A DNA stretch of 64,000 nucleotides from Roseovarius sp. ZX-A-9 (GCF_028369135.1 NZ_JAPWHW010000002.1:202914-266913); one strand, 5' to 3'. Shown: positions 35,960 to 47,390, counted from the first letter of the stretch. The notes: generated by a model not told the origin, from the letters alone. Translations and numbers: made by a program.

Positions 35960-36856
35960 ATGGATAACCTGCGCGGCAGTGCATTGATGGTTCTGGCAAT
36001 GGCCGGGTTCGCGCTGGAAGACTACTTTGTCAAACAGCTCTCGCTCGTCCTGCCTGTCGGCCAGATTCTGATGATGCTCGGCACGTCAGGCTGCCTTGTC
36101 TTCGCCGTGTTGACCAAAATGCAGCGCGGCCGGTTGTTCAGCGGAGTCCTGCTGACGCGCGCCGTGATGCTGCGCAACGCGGGCGAGATCATCGCCGCCA
36201 TCAGCTACGTGACCGCACTGGCGCTGGCGGATCTGTCGACGGTGTCGGCGATCCTTCAGGCGACGCCGCTGGCGGTCACCGTGGGGGCCGCGCTCTTCAT
36301 GGGGGCGCAAGTGGGCTGGCGGCGCTGGTCAGCCATTCTGGTCGGCATGCTGGGCGTAATGATGATCGTGCGCCCCGGCATGGATGCATTCGAGGCGTCG
36401 TCGATCTTTGCCATCGTGTCGGTCGTCGGTCTCGCCATTCGCGACCTTGCAACGCGCGCCATTCCCTCCAGCGTGTCTTCGATGCAGTTGTCCTGCTACG
36501 CTTTCGGCACCATGGTTCCGACCGGCGCGATACTGCTGATGTTTCAGGGCGACGTGTCGCCGCTGGAACCGGTCAGCTGGGCTTACCTCTTTGGCGCGAT
36601 GGTGTTCGGCGTCATAGGCTATTACTTCATCGTCGGGGCCATGCGCGTCGGAGAAGTCGCCGCCGTAACCCCATTTCGGTATACGCGCCTGATCTTTGCG
36701 CTGATTCTCGGCATGACATTGCTGGGCGAGCGCCCCGATCTCTGGACGCTGATCGGCGCGGCGGTCATCATCGCTTCGGGGCTTTACACACTGGTGCGCG
36801 AACAAAGGCTGGCAAGCCGCGCCTACCGGCAAGCCAAGCCCAAGGGGCCACTGTAA
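35960..36856 (+). CDS. EamA/DMT-family transporter
   Basis: This 298-residue membrane protein has about ten hydrophobic segments in two EamA repeats, for example ALMVLAMAGFALEDYFVKQL near the start and FALILGMTLLGERPDLWTLIGAAVIIASG near the end. It probably exports a small metabolite. It lies between xthA and eno in the same direction. Substrate unknown. It is a separate family member from the transporter of the repeat operon and shares little obvious sequence beyond the fold. Confidence 0.85.
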   Translation: MDNLRGSALMVLAMAGFALEDYFVKQLSLVLPVGQILMMLGTSGCLVFAVLTKMQRGRLFSGVLLTRAVMLRNAGEIIAAISYVTALALADLSTVSAILQATPLAVTVGAALFMGAQVGWRRWSAILVGMLGVMMIVRPGMDAFEASSIFAIVSVVGLAIRDLATRAIPSSVSSMQLSCYAFGTMVPTGAILLMFQGDVSPLEPVSWAYLFGAMVFGVIGYYFIVGAMRVGEVAAVTPFRYTRLIFALILGMTLLGERPDLWTLIGAAVIIASGLYTLVREQRLASRAYRQAKPKGPL

Positions 36857-38206
<1,350 letters not shown>

Positions 38207-38259
38207 CGACCGGCCCGCACGCTACCGCGTTCCTCCTCGGACAGACGCGAAACGGAAAC

Positions 38260-38284
38260 AGGCGCGACCCTATGGGTCGCGCCT
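38260..38284. terminator. bidirectional terminator between eno and a lipoprotein gene
   Basis: AGGCGCGACCC pairs perfectly with GGGTCGCGCCT over a three-base loop, 53 bp after the eno stop and 38 bp before the end of the convergent gene. AATTGTTTCTT follows on the plus strand. Confidence 0.8.
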
Positions 38285-38322
38285 GAATTGTTTCTTCTCT
38301 ACTCGCTGATTGCGGGCAAAGC

Positions 38323-38598
38323 TTACGGGCAAGGTGCCTCGTAATAGGTGCCGTCGCCACGGGCGTAGGCACAGACCTTGGCCTGCTGGTTTTGCGCGAC
38401 GACAGTACCTGCGGCGGCCCCGGCGAGCGCCGAAATCACGCGCCAGTTACTGTTGGCGCCCAGCGCCTCGGCTGTGATCAGCCCGGCAGCAGCGCCGCCC
38501 GCCACACCGGCGACAGTACGTTGTTCGGAAGTCATCGTATCGCAGGCCGAAAGGCCCAGCATGGCGACGGCGGCGGCTGCATATGTCCAATATTTCAT
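38323..38598 (-). CDS. small glycine-zipper lipoprotein
   Basis: This 91-residue protein has a lipoprotein signal (MLGLSAC, lipid-modified C19) followed by a glycine-zipper region (GVAGGAAAGLITAEALG and ALAGAAAGTVVAQ), as in 17-kDa surface antigen / SmpA-type small lipoproteins. The C-terminus has a Cys pair (C76 and C90). It probably sits in the outer membrane or periplasmic face. Its role is unknown. Confidence 0.75.
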   Translation of the reverse strand: MKYWTYAAAAVAMLGLSACDTMTSEQRTVAGVAGGAAAGLITAEALGANSNWRVISALAGAAAGTVVAQNQQAKVCAYARGDGTYYEAPCP

Positions 38599-38804
38599 CT
38601 ATTGATCCCTTTTCCTTAGGATGCGTTGATCGGCGGTCCGGGAAGCCCGTCCGCGTCACTTGCTATATATGTGCTCTACGCCTCGGACCGCGCTCCGGTT
38701 CCGAAAAATGTTTGCGTCGGGCACCCCATCGGCACGTTTCCGCGCAATCCTCGCCTGCGCGGTGAAGGGGCGGCGCGATTGCTCCGGGTTCTGAGAGCAG
38801 GCCG

Positions 38805-40406
38805 CTATGTATTGGATTGCACGAATTTCACCAGTTGCCGGGTCGATCCGTCCTTGTCCTTATCCCCGGCCTGTCCTTCGAGAACGGGCTGCAAGGCCTT
38901 GGCCAGTTCCTTGCCCAACTCGACACCCCATTGATCAAAAGAGTTGATCCCAAGAATGACGCCCTCGACGAACACGCGGTGCTCGTAGAGCGCGATGATC
39001 TGCCCCAGTCGCCGCGGGCTGAGCCGGTCATAGATCAGCGTGGTGGATGGCCGGTTCCCCACAAAGACACGGTGCCGCGCCTGCCTCTCCAACTCGTCCC
39101 CATCAAACCCTGCCGCCTGCATCAGCGCGCGCGCGGCCTCCAGGTTGCGGCCACGCATCAACGCCTCGGACTGTGCCAGACAGTTGGCCACCAACAGCGT
39201 ATGTTGATGCGCCAGATCCGGTTCATGCCCGGTTGCGGCGACGATGAATTCGCATGGCACGACTTGCGTGCCCTGATGGATCAGCTGATAGAATGCGTGC
39301 TGCCCGTTGGTGCCGGGCTCGCCCCAGACCACCGGCCCGCTGGGATAAAATAGCGCGGTGCCATCCATCGCCACGCTCTTGCCGTTCGATTCCATCTCCA
39401 ACTGTTGCAGATAGGCGGGCAGCCGCGCCAACCGTTGATCATAGGGCAGCACCGCGCGCGTCGGATACCCGCAGATCTGATGATGCCAGAGACCCACCAG
39501 CGCCAGTTGAACCGGCATGTTCTGCGCCAGTGGCGCGCTTTGGAAATGACGGTCCATCTCCTCGGCCCCGCGTAGGAGCGCCTCGAAATTCTCCGGCCCG
39601 ATGGCCAGCATCAGCGACAGGCCAATCGGCCCCCAGACCGAGTATCGCCCGCCAACCCAATCCTCGAAGCCAAAGACCCGTTCGGGCGGAATACCGAATT
39701 CGGCGGTCTTGTCCTGTGCCGACGACAGCGCGACGAACTGCGCTGCGGGTGCGGCCACGCCACCCGCCATCCAGTCAAAGGCCGTGCGGGCGTTTGTCAT
39801 CGTCTCGATAGTGGTAAAAGTCTTGGAGGCAATGATCACCAGCGTGCGCCCCGGATCGAGCCCCGCCAGCGCATCCGCGATGTCGGCGCCATCCACGTTC
39901 GCCACAAAATGGCAGCGCGGCCCATCATGATATGGCCCCAGCGCCAGCGTGGCCATTTCGGGGCCCAGATGCGACCCACCGATGCCGATATTGACGACAT
40001 CGGTGATCGTCCCGCCTGCCCCTCTGAACGTCCCGTCGCGCAGATCTGCCGCAAAGCGCTGCATGCGCGCCAGCGTCTCGCGCACGCACGGCATCACATC
40101 GGCGCCGTCCACATTGACCGGGCCGCCCGAAAGGTTACGCAATGCAGTGTGCAGCACCGGGCGCCCCTCGGTCTCGTTGATCGCGGCACCGTCAAACATC
40201 GCGTCCCGCCGGGCCACCACACCGCGCGCCTCGGCCAAGGCGATCAGGGCCGCCTGCACCTCGGCATCAATCTGCGTCTTGGAATAATCGAAGAGCAGCC
40301 CATCGGCGTCGATCGAATATTCGCCCGCGCGCTTGTCATCCTCGAAAAGGTCGATGATTTTTCGCGAGATACGCGCATTGTACAGCGCCTTTAGTCTAGT
40401 CCACAT
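38805..40406 (-). CDS. pgi: glucose-6-phosphate isomerase
   Basis: The 533-residue enzyme interconverts glucose-6-phosphate and fructose-6-phosphate. Family motifs are [30 protein letters not shown] (the substrate-binding signature), [18 protein letters not shown] with the catalytic His-Glu area, and [16 protein letters not shown] near the C-terminus with the active-site Lys. The first codons overlap the pgl stop by 11 bases, so zwf-pgl-pgi are translated as one operon. Confidence 0.96.
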   Translation of the reverse strand: MWTRLKALYNARISRKIIDLFEDDKRAGEYSIDADGLLFDYSKTQIDAEVQAALIALAEARGVVARRDAMFDGAAINETEGRPVLHTALRNLSGGPVNVDGADVMPCVRETLARMQRFAADLRDGTFRGAGGTITDVVNIGIGGSHLGPEMATLALGPYHDGPRCHFVANVDGADIADALAGLDPGRTLVIIASKTFTTIETMTNARTAFDWMAGGVAAPAAQFVALSSAQDKTAEFGIPPERVFGFEDWVGGRYSVWGPIGLSLMLAIGPENFEALLRGAEEMDRHFQSAPLAQNMPVQLALVGLWHHQICGYPTRAVLPYDQRLARLPAYLQQLEMESNGKSVAMDGTALFYPSGPVVWGEPGTNGQHAFYQLIHQGTQVVPCEFIVAATGHEPDLAHQHTLLVANCLAQSEALMRGRNLEAARALMQAAGFDGDELERQARHRVFVGNRPSTTLIYDRLSPRRLGQIIALYEHRVFVEGVILGINSFDQWGVELGKELAKALQPVLEGQAGDKDKDGSTRQLVKFVQSNT

Positions 40407-41091
40407 GCGCTTCCTCCGCGAGTGGCGCCCAATGCACGAGTAAATCGTCCATCACCGCCGCCACGGGCGCCACCTCGGGCGATTGCCCGCGCGCCCGTTC
40501 CAGCGCTGCCTTCTTGGCCTCGCCCGTAATCACCAGATGCTTGGCCATGGCATCGTTCAGCACTCGCGCCGACAAGGTGATACGCGGCTCCGGCTCGCCT
40601 TTCACATGCATCGGCACCAGCGTCGGCGCGTTCGGCCCCAGCGCAAGCGACAGGTTGTCGGCGCGCGGAAACAGCGAGGCGGTATGCATGTCGGCCCCCA
40701 TCCCCAGAAGCAGCACGGATATCGGCAGGCCGGGCGTGATCGCCTCAGTCAGTTCGGCGGCCGCCTCTTCGGGCGTCCGGTCGCGGGCGTACATCGGCAG
40801 CAGCCGCGCCGCCGCGGCCTCGTCCACCAGCAGCCGTTCGCGGATCAGTCGCGCGTTTGAACGGATATGCGCCTCTGGCCGCCAACGTTCGTCGCTCGGC
40901 AGCACATCTACCCTCTCCCATTCCAGCCGCGCGCCACACAGATCGTCAAAGATCGGCCCCGGCGTCCCGCCTCCAGGCACGACCAGCAGCACGCGGTCGC
41001 GCTGTCGCAGTGCCGCGCGCAACTCGCTCGCCATCATGTCGGCGAGCGCCATCGCCATCATTTCGCTATCTGCATACTCTATGAGTTTCAT
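40396..41091 (-). CDS. pgl: 6-phosphogluconolactonase
   Basis: This 231-residue protein hydrolyses 6-phosphogluconolactone, the step after Zwf. It shows [17 protein letters not shown] (the sugar-phosphate loop, about residues 37-53), DVLPSDERW and [17 protein letters not shown], all typical of DevB-type lactonases. The ATG at 41091 is chosen because it overlaps the zwf stop as ATGA; an in-frame ATG six codons earlier would lie inside zwf. Confidence 0.93.
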   Translation of the reverse strand: MKLIEYADSEMMAMALADMMASELRAALRQRDRVLLVVPGGGTPGPIFDDLCGARLEWERVDVLPSDERWRPEAHIRSNARLIRERLLVDEAAAARLLPMYARDRTPEEAAAELTEAITPGLPISVLLLGMGADMHTASLFPRADNLSLALGPNAPTLVPMHVKGEPEPRITLSARVLNDAMAKHLVITGEAKKAALERARGQSPEVAPVAAVMDDLLVHWAPLAEEAHVD

Positions 41092-42542
41092 GCCTTGATC
41101 TCCCGCCAACGCCGTCCATCCTTGTGCATCAGCCGCAGCGCGTCATCCGGCCCCGAACTGCCCGACGCATATGGGATCAGCGCGCTGTCCGGATCCTGCC
41201 AGGACGCGATGATCGGGTCGACCCAGGCCCAGGCCGCCTCGACCTCGTCACCGCGCATGAACAGGGTCTGATCGCCACGCACCACATCCATGATCAGCCG
41301 CTCGTATGCATCCGGAAAATCGCTGCTTTCCGGCCCCAGCGCCTCGGCAAAGCTCATGTCGAGCGGCACATCGACCAGACGCATCCCGCCCGGCCCCGGT
41401 TCCTTGATCGTCACGCCCAGCTCGATCCCCTCGTTGGGTTGCAGCCGGATCGTCAGGATATTGCGATGCCGCCCGGCAGCCGCGCCGAAAATCGAATGCG
41501 GCGCATCCTTGAAGACGACCGCGATCTCGCTCGCTCGCGCTTTCAGACGCTTGCCGGTGCGCATGTAGAATGGCGTACCGGCCCAGCGCCAGTTGCTGAT
41601 GCGGGCCTTGATCGCGACAAAGCTTTCGGTGCGGCTTTCACGATCCTCGACCTGATCGCGGTAGCCGGGCAGCTCTCCATTGCCCTCATACTGGCCGCGC
41701 ACCACGTCCTCTGCCCCCACAGGGTCCAGTGCACGGATGACCTTAAGCTTCTCGTCGCGCACCGCGGCAGGATCGAATTTTGCCGGCGGTTCCATCGCGA
41801 TGAGGCACAACAGTTGCATCAGGTGGTTCTGCATCATGTCCCGCATCGCGCCGGATTTGTCGTAATAGCCGCCGCGCGTGCCGACCCCCACCGATTCGGC
41901 CACGGTGATCTGGATATGATCGACATACTGCGCATTCCACAGCGGCTCGAACAGGGTGTTGCCGAACCGGATCGCCATCAGGTTCTGCACGGTCTCCTTT
42001 CCCAGGTAATGATCGATCCGATATATCTGACTTTCATCGAAATGCTGCGCCAGCCCCTTGTTCAGGGTTTGCGCCGATGTCAGATCGCGACCAAAGGGTT
42101 TTTCCACCACGATCCGGCTCTCGGGGCCGGCGATACCGTGACGGTGGAGCCGTTCTGCCAGATCGCCAAACAATCCCGGCCCGACGGAGAAATAGAACGC
42201 CTGCACCATCCCTGCGCGCATCGTGCCTTTCAGCGCCTGCCAACCGGTGTCACCGCGGGCATCCAGCGTAATATAGCTCAATTGCTTGAGAAACCCGTCC
42301 AGATGATCTGCCGCGCATGCCTCGTTATCGTCGAATTCAACGATCGCCTCGCGGGCAAAGGCGCGGTAGGCATCACTGTCCATCTCGGCGCGCGCCGCGC
42401 CCACGATGCGCGCATCAGTGCCCATCTGCCCGGCGCAGAAGCGCCGAAACAGCGCGGGCAAAATCTTGCGCCGGGCCAGATCGCCGGTGCCACCGAAGAT
42501 CACCAGATCGAATGGTTCCACAGGTATGACGCGCGACGCCAT
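41088..42542 (-). CDS. zwf: glucose-6-phosphate 1-dehydrogenase
   Basis: The 484-residue enzyme starts the oxidative pentose-phosphate and Entner-Doudoroff routes. IFGGTGDLARRKILPAL is the NADP-binding loop (about 14-30), and RIDHYLGKETVQN is the active-site signature. Later parts include GNTLFEPLWN and RADMSFAEAL-like substrate segments. It is the first gene of the zwf-pgl-pgi operon and is divergent from the radical SAM gene. Confidence 0.96.
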   Translation of the reverse strand: MASRVIPVEPFDLVIFGGTGDLARRKILPALFRRFCAGQMGTDARIVGAARAEMDSDAYRAFAREAIVEFDDNEACAADHLDGFLKQLSYITLDARGDTGWQALKGTMRAGMVQAFYFSVGPGLFGDLAERLHRHGIAGPESRIVVEKPFGRDLTSAQTLNKGLAQHFDESQIYRIDHYLGKETVQNLMAIRFGNTLFEPLWNAQYVDHIQITVAESVGVGTRGGYYDKSGAMRDMMQNHLMQLLCLIAMEPPAKFDPAAVRDEKLKVIRALDPVGAEDVVRGQYEGNGELPGYRDQVEDRESRTESFVAIKARISNWRWAGTPFYMRTGKRLKARASEIAVVFKDAPHSIFGAAAGRHRNILTIRLQPNEGIELGVTIKEPGPGGMRLVDVPLDMSFAEALGPESSDFPDAYERLIMDVVRGDQTLFMRGDEVEAAWAWVDPIIASWQDPDSALIPYASGSSGPDDALRLMHKDGRRWREIKA

Positions 42543-42679
42543 GGCAAGACCTCCCTTTGCAATTCTGCAAGAGTAACAGCCACCACAGCGTTCACAACTC
42601 TGTCAAATCCCGATCGGCGGCTTTTCTTGCAACAAAGGACCGGGTAGGCGGGAAAGGCAACGAATAATCGGATGGTACC

Positions 42680-43633
42680 ATGAAAGACGTCGCAACAGGC
42701 TTAGTCAATGCAGACAAGTTTCAGGACCCGGAGCGCACCGCCAACGGCGAGGCGCGGGCGCATGTCGCGTTGAGCCATCCCGAAACGCTTTGGTTCAATA
42801 CGGGCACGCTGTGCAACATCACCTGCGCCAATTGCTATATCGAAAGCTCGCCCAGCAATGACCGTCTGGTGTATATCACCTGTGCCGAAGTGATCGACTA
42901 CCTCGACCAGATAGAGGCGCGTGCATGGCCCGTGCGCGAGATCGCCTTTACCGGCGGTGAACCGTTCATGAACCCTGAAATGATCGCCATGAGCCGCGCC
43001 GCGCTGGAGCGTGGCTATCATGTGCTGATTCTGACCAACGCCATGCGCCCGATGATGCGCAAATCCGTAAGGTCCGACCTTGAGGCGCTCGTCGCGGAGT
43101 ACGGCGATCGGCTGACTTTGCGCATTTCCGTCGACCACTGGTCCGAGGAACTGCACGACAAGGAGCGCGGCAAGGGCGCCTTCGCCCGCACGCTCGAAGG
43201 CATGGCCTGGCTGAAACAGATCGGCGCCCGCATGGCCGTCGCCGGGCGCACCGTATGGCACGAGAGCGAGAGCGCATCGCGCGCAGGCTATGCGGCGCTT
43301 TATGCGCAGCACGGCTTTGATATCGACGCGAACGACCCCGCTGTGACCGTACTCTTTCCTGAAATGGACGAAAGCGTCGAGGTGCCCGAGATCACCACCG
43401 CGTGCTGGGACAAACTGGGCAAATCACCGGATAGCGTGATGTGTGCGTCCTCGCGCATGGTGGTCAAGCGGCGCGGCGCCGAGCACCCGGCGGTGCTTGC
43501 CTGCACGCTCTTGCCCTACGATCCCGAGTTCGAATTGGGCAGAACGCTGGCCGAGGCCGAGCGCGACGTGTCACTCAACCACCCCCACTGCGCCAAGTTC
43601 TGCGTTCTGGGCGGAGCCAGTTGCTCGGCCTGA
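42680..43633 (+). CDS. radical SAM protein of unknown substrate
   Basis: The 317-residue protein has the Fe4S4-binding CNITCANC motif (Cys45, Cys49 and Cys52; C-x3-C-x2-C) and the SAM-binding FTGGEPFMNPEM segment (about 90-101). The C-terminal third has further cysteines at about 242, 255, 275, 304, 308 and 315, of which HCAKFCVLGGASC could bind another Fe-S cluster in the manner of SPASM or Twitch domains. No peptide, cofactor or partner gene lies beside it; its neighbours are zwf (divergent) and an M48 protease. Function unknown. Confidence 0.85.
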   Translation: MKDVATGLVNADKFQDPERTANGEARAHVALSHPETLWFNTGTLCNITCANCYIESSPSNDRLVYITCAEVIDYLDQIEARAWPVREIAFTGGEPFMNPEMIAMSRAALERGYHVLILTNAMRPMMRKSVRSDLEALVAEYGDRLTLRISVDHWSEELHDKERGKGAFARTLEGMAWLKQIGARMAVAGRTVWHESESASRAGYAALYAQHGFDIDANDPAVTVLFPEMDESVEVPEITTACWDKLGKSPDSVMCASSRMVVKRRGAEHPAVLACTLLPYDPEFELGRTLAEAERDVSLNHPHCAKFCVLGGASCSA

Positions 43634-43770
43634 GGACCGGAAACCCTGCAAAAAGGATGTGAGCGAAACCGCCAACAGCGCGTTCTGATACCGGGGGGCG
43701 CAACTGTGCCCACCCCGAAGACATTTCGCGAGGGCTGGATGAGGTTGCGCCGCGTCCCTATATACCCTTC

Positions 43771-44451
43771 ATGCTGAAGTTCACGCCCATCCTGCTCGCA
43801 CTGGCCTATGCGGTCGTCATGTACCGGTTTTCGGTCTGGCGCACGACACAGGAACTCAACCGCCGGTCGTCAGAGCTGGCGGACCCGATGCTGAAACTCA
43901 TGACCGACCGCTTGGCGCGCGCGCTCGATCTGCCGCGCATTCGCGTGCACATCTATGAAATTGACCCGGTCAACGGCCTCGCGGCCCCCGACGGGCGCAT
44001 CTTCATCACCCGTGGATTTTACCGTAAATTCCAGTCGGGCGAAGTCAACGCAGACGAGCTGGCATCGGTGATCGCGCACGAACTGGGCCATGTGGCGCTG
44101 GGGCATTCGCGCCGCCGGATGATCGACTTTTCCGGCCAGAACGCCCTGCGTACCGCGCTGGCGATGGTGCTGGGCCGGTTCATCCCATTCATCGGACCGT
44201 GGATCGCAGGCGCGCTGACATCCATGCTCGCCGCCCGGCTGTCGCGCAAGGATGAATACGAGGCCGACGAATACGCCGCCGCGCTGCTGACCAAGGCCGG
44301 GATCGGGACCGAGCCGCAGAAATCACTCTTTCGCAAGCTTGAAAAGCTGACCCAATCCCATGCCGGGGCCGCACCTGCGTGGTTGTTGAGCCATCCCAAG
44401 ACCGAGGAACGCATCGGCGCGATCGAAAAGCTGGAGGCAAAATGGGGCTGA
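43771..44451 (+). CDS. M48-family zinc metalloprotease
   Basis: This 226-residue protein has HELGH at residues 103-107 with the following VALGH, the zinc site of M48 peptidases, and the third ligand region DEYEADEYA (about 152-160). A hydrophobic N-terminal segment (residues 1-18) could anchor it to the inner membrane; a second hydrophobic stretch lies at 125-150. Relatives such as HtpX and BepA remove damaged membrane or outer-membrane proteins. The specific target is unknown. Confidence 0.83.
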   Translation: MLKFTPILLALAYAVVMYRFSVWRTTQELNRRSSELADPMLKLMTDRLARALDLPRIRVHIYEIDPVNGLAAPDGRIFITRGFYRKFQSGEVNADELASVIAHELGHVALGHSRRRMIDFSGQNALRTALAMVLGRFIPFIGPWIAGALTSMLAARLSRKDEYEADEYAAALLTKAGIGTEPQKSLFRKLEKLTQSHAGAAPAWLLSHPKTEERIGAIEKLEAKWG

Positions 44452-44512
44452 TGTGGCCTCGGTCTACATCCGCGATCCTGATAGCGACCTGACAGGGCAT
44501 CAATTCGCTACT

Positions 44513-45064
44513 TCAGCCCGGCATCCCGCCCAGCGCCTTGGCCAGCCGGGGCAGACGCGCCTTTTTCAGCAATGCGCGCATTTCCCATTCCCGCCCGCTC
44601 AGCCTTTTCGCGTCGGCCAATACGTCCGCGGCAACACCCGCAACCATCTCTGGCTGCGCCTGCCAGATCCCGTGCAGGAACGCATCCGGGTCGCTGCGCG
44701 ACAATCCTTCTTCGGCCAGCACGTTTCGCGGAAAATCCTTGGCGTTGAGGGTCACGATCACATCCGCCGAGCCTGCAATCGCGGCGGCCAGAACGTGGAT
44801 ATCCGCCGGATCAGGCAGCCATAGTCGCGCTTCCAGCGATGGCGGTGCAACGACCTGTGCCTCTGGCCAGGCGGCATGCAGCAGCACTGCCTCGGTCCCC
44901 GCCTGCGCGATGCCATCTGGTCCCAGCTTGACCGCGGCACGTTGCCATTCTTCGATGATCCGTGCCGACCAAAGCGGCGTGAACGCGCCCTGCCCGGCCA
45001 CGCCCAGCAGCATCTGTCGCATCACGGTTGGGTAGATCACGCAGGTGTCCAGCAGCACCTTCAT
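44513..45064 (-). CDS. PIN-domain protein
   Basis: The 183-residue protein begins MKVLLDTCVIYPTV with the first acidic residue of a PIN nuclease (D6); later acidic residues lie in HVLAAAIAGSADVIVTLNAKDFP. PIN proteins cut RNA, often as toxins of VapBC pairs, but no antitoxin gene is near. Instead the start overlaps the stop of the upstream rRNA methyltransferase by four bases, so a housekeeping role in RNA processing is possible. This link is inferred from coupling only. Confidence 0.75.
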   Translation of the reverse strand: MKVLLDTCVIYPTVMRQMLLGVAGQGAFTPLWSARIIEEWQRAAVKLGPDGIAQAGTEAVLLHAAWPEAQVVAPPSLEARLWLPDPADIHVLAAAIAGSADVIVTLNAKDFPRNVLAEEGLSRSDPDAFLHGIWQAQPEMVAGVAADVLADAKRLSGREWEMRALLKKARLPRLAKALGGMPG

Positions 45065-46257
45065 AGGCGAAAGAAAAGCGCCTTGAGATAACCGCTTTCG
45101 GCCAGCATCGGGTGCATCGGATGATCCGGCCCGGCAAAGCCTGTGTGAATAAGCTGCGCATGGCCCCCGGCACGTCCGATCCCGCGCAGGCAGGCTGCGC
45201 GGAATGCGGTCAGGTCGACGGCATGCGAGCACGAGCAAAGGCCCAAGTACCCGCCCGGCGCCACCAGCGGCGTTGCCAGTCGCGCTACCCGTTCATAAGC
45301 GCGCAATCCCGCCTCAAGCGCCTTCTTCGATGGCGCAAAAGCGGGTGGATCACAGATCACCAGATCGAATTTTTCGCCGTCATCGCCCAGCGTGCCCAAA
45401 ACATCGAAGGCATCGCCCTTGCGGGTACTGAACCGATCCTGCGCGCCCATTGCGGCGGCGCCGCCCTGTGCCAGCGTCAAGGCAGGCTCGGAGCCGTCGA
45501 CCGCCAGCGCCGAGATCGCGCCATTCGCCAGCGCGGCGAGGCCGAACCCGCCGACATGGGCAAAGACGTCCAGCACCCGCGCGCCCTGCGCCAGACCGGC
45601 GGCAAAGGCGTGATTGGGGCGCTGGTCGTAGAACAGGCCGGTTTTCTGTCCGCCGGTGAGGTCGGCCATGTAGGTCGCGCCGTTCATCGGTACGGGCACC
45701 GGCGCGTCGGGTGCGCTACCGATCAGAACGCCACTTGCATCGTCCAGCCCTTCCAGCCCGCGGGCCCGTCCGCTGGCGTTTTTGAGAATATGCGCACAGC
45801 CCGTCACCTCGGCCAGAACCTCGGCCAGATCGCTCAGCAGCCTCTCGGCCCAGGCCGCGTTGGGCTGGATCACGCAAGTGTCGCCGAACCGGTCGATGAC
45901 AATGCCGGGCAGATCATCGGCCTCGGCATGTACCAGACGGTAGTGGGGCGTATCATATAGCCGCGTGCGCAGTGCCAGCGCCCGGGTCAGCCGGGCGCGC
46001 AGCCAATCACGGTCCACGGTTGCGCCCGGATCACGATCCAGAACCCGCGCCATGATGCGCGAGGCGGGATTGACCGTCACCAGCGCCAGCGCGCGGCGGT
46101 TTGCATCCTCCAGAACCGCAATACTGCCCGGTTCCAGCGCCTTGGTGCGCCGGTCCGTGACCAGTTCATTGTCATAAACCCAAGGAAAGCCGCGCAGAAC
46201 ACCGCGCGGCGAAGATTTGGGTTTCAGGCGGATAACGGGCAAAGGGGACGACATCAT
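45061..46257 (-). CDS. RlmI-like SAM-dependent RNA methyltransferase
   Basis: This 398-residue protein has an N-terminal PUA-like domain (VIRLKPKSSPRGVLRGFPWVYDN onward), a middle domain with LVHAEADDLPGIVIDRFG, and a Rossmann methyltransferase domain: GLFYDQRPN, RVLDVFAHVGGFGLAALANGA and ICDPPAFAPSKKALEAG. In the RlmI/RlmO family this layout makes 5-methylcytosine in 23S rRNA. The typical catalytic Cys in CSCSH near the end (LGLCSCSHAV) is present. The PIN gene follows with a four-base overlap. Confidence 0.87.
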   Translation of the reverse strand: MMSSPLPVIRLKPKSSPRGVLRGFPWVYDNELVTDRRTKALEPGSIAVLEDANRRALALVTVNPASRIMARVLDRDPGATVDRDWLRARLTRALALRTRLYDTPHYRLVHAEADDLPGIVIDRFGDTCVIQPNAAWAERLLSDLAEVLAEVTGCAHILKNASGRARGLEGLDDASGVLIGSAPDAPVPVPMNGATYMADLTGGQKTGLFYDQRPNHAFAAGLAQGARVLDVFAHVGGFGLAALANGAISALAVDGSEPALTLAQGGAAAMGAQDRFSTRKGDAFDVLGTLGDDGEKFDLVICDPPAFAPSKKALEAGLRAYERVARLATPLVAPGGYLGLCSCSHAVDLTAFRAACLRGIGRAGGHAQLIHTGFAGPDHPMHPMLAESGYLKALFFRL

Positions 46258-46303
46258 GCCGTCCCTTTACGCATTTTTCAGCTGGGCCGAAAGGCCAGAG
46301 TGA

Positions 46304-46945
46304 TCAGCTTCCCGACTTGTTGAAAAGCCCCATCACTCCCAGACCGGCGCTCTGATAGCTGCCCGGATTGGAAATCTCGGCCCGGATCACCTTTGCCAGA
46401 TGCTCGGTGATGCGCACTTTCTGGGTCTCGCCGCGCTGTTCTGCAGCGATGGCCTGATTGCCACCAAAGGCTTTGAAGTCAGCCTCGATCAGGCGCGGCT
46501 CGGTCAAGGGTTGGCCAGTGGCGGGATCCTTCAACGTCACCTTGAATTCAAGGTCATGCACGCCGCCGGTGGTATAGCGCGCCTTTTCGGTCAGCGCGTG
46601 AAACCGCGTCACTTGGACGTAGAGCTCGACCGGAACCCCGGTATCGAGACCAGTCACGCCCTTGACCATGGCGTCCTGCACGATTTTCTGCACCTGCGCA
46701 TGACGGTCGCCGCGCGGATCTTCGCGCCAGACGATATCGCCGCCCGGATAATAACGGTTGGCCTCTGACACCCGCAGGGTGCGCGGCACGCTGACAGTGA
46801 CAGACTGTACGTTCACCGCAATCGGTGCAACCTGCTTGGGCGCTTCCAGCGGTGCGTTCCGCGAAGCGAATTCGGTCTCGGTGGAGCCACAGGCGGAAAC
46901 CGCCAGCCCCATCAGCATCGCTGCCATGATCTTGATACGTTTCAT
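46304..46945 (-). CDS. lipoprotein of unknown function
   Basis: The 213-residue protein has a lipoprotein signal with AVSAC, giving a lipid-modified Cys at about residue 15. The mature part has VSVPRTLRVSEANRYYPGGDIVWREDPRGDRHAQV and later VPVELYVQVTRFHALTEKARYTTGGVHDLEF, which suggests a beta-rich periplasmic domain. The ATG at 46945 is chosen because GGAGG lies six bases before it; an ATG two codons upstream is too close. I recognise conservation in Rhodobacteraceae but not a function. Confidence 0.75.
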   Translation of the reverse strand: MKRIKIMAAMLMGLAVSACGSTETEFASRNAPLEAPKQVAPIAVNVQSVTVSVPRTLRVSEANRYYPGGDIVWREDPRGDRHAQVQKIVQDAMVKGVTGLDTGVPVELYVQVTRFHALTEKARYTTGGVHDLEFKVTLKDPATGQPLTEPRLIEADFKAFGGNQAIAAEQRGETQKVRITEHLAKVIRAEISNPGSYQSAGLGVMGLFNKSGS

Positions 46946-47114
46946 GTCCATCCTCCAAGGGCGTTCTACCCATCTTCCCGCCAAGGAGAATGATCGCGAA
47001 ATGAGGCGTGTTTTGGACGTTTCCTGTGCAATCTGGTGATCGTTGTGCGGCGCTGACACGGCCAGGAATGCCGGAGCGCGGCCCGGTCAATGCGCATTTT
47101 CGGCAGGATTGCCG

Positions 47115-47384
47115 TCAATTCCGGGGCCGCGCCTTCCACCCGCCCCGGCGGCGCGGTGCCTCGGCGGTCTTCTGCCCGTCGCGCAAGACCTGCGTCATCG
47201 GATGATCGGGGTTGTCGGTTGCGTAGCGCTCCAGCATCACCTCGATCGCGGCCTGCGTATCCTGACCGTCCGCCAGCGATAACGCCCAGTCGAGAAAGAT
47301 CGAGCGGCATTCCTCTGCCACGATCCCTTCGATCCGGTAGGATTCGCGGATCAGCCCCTTGTGGTCGAGCGGGTCACGTTTCAT
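47115..47384 (-). CDS. hypothetical 89-residue protein after glnE
   Basis: This small soluble protein starts MKRDPLDHKGLIRESYRIEG and has a helical middle (CRSIFLDWALSLADGQDTQAAIEVMLERYA) and a basic C-terminal tail (RRRGGWKARPRN). It lies 6 bp after the glnE stop in the same direction, so they share a transcript. I do not recognise a named domain. Confidence 0.7.
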   Translation of the reverse strand: MKRDPLDHKGLIRESYRIEGIVAEECRSIFLDWALSLADGQDTQAAIEVMLERYATDNPDHPMTQVLRDGQKTAEAPRRRGGWKARPRN

Positions 47385-47390
47385 GCGGCG

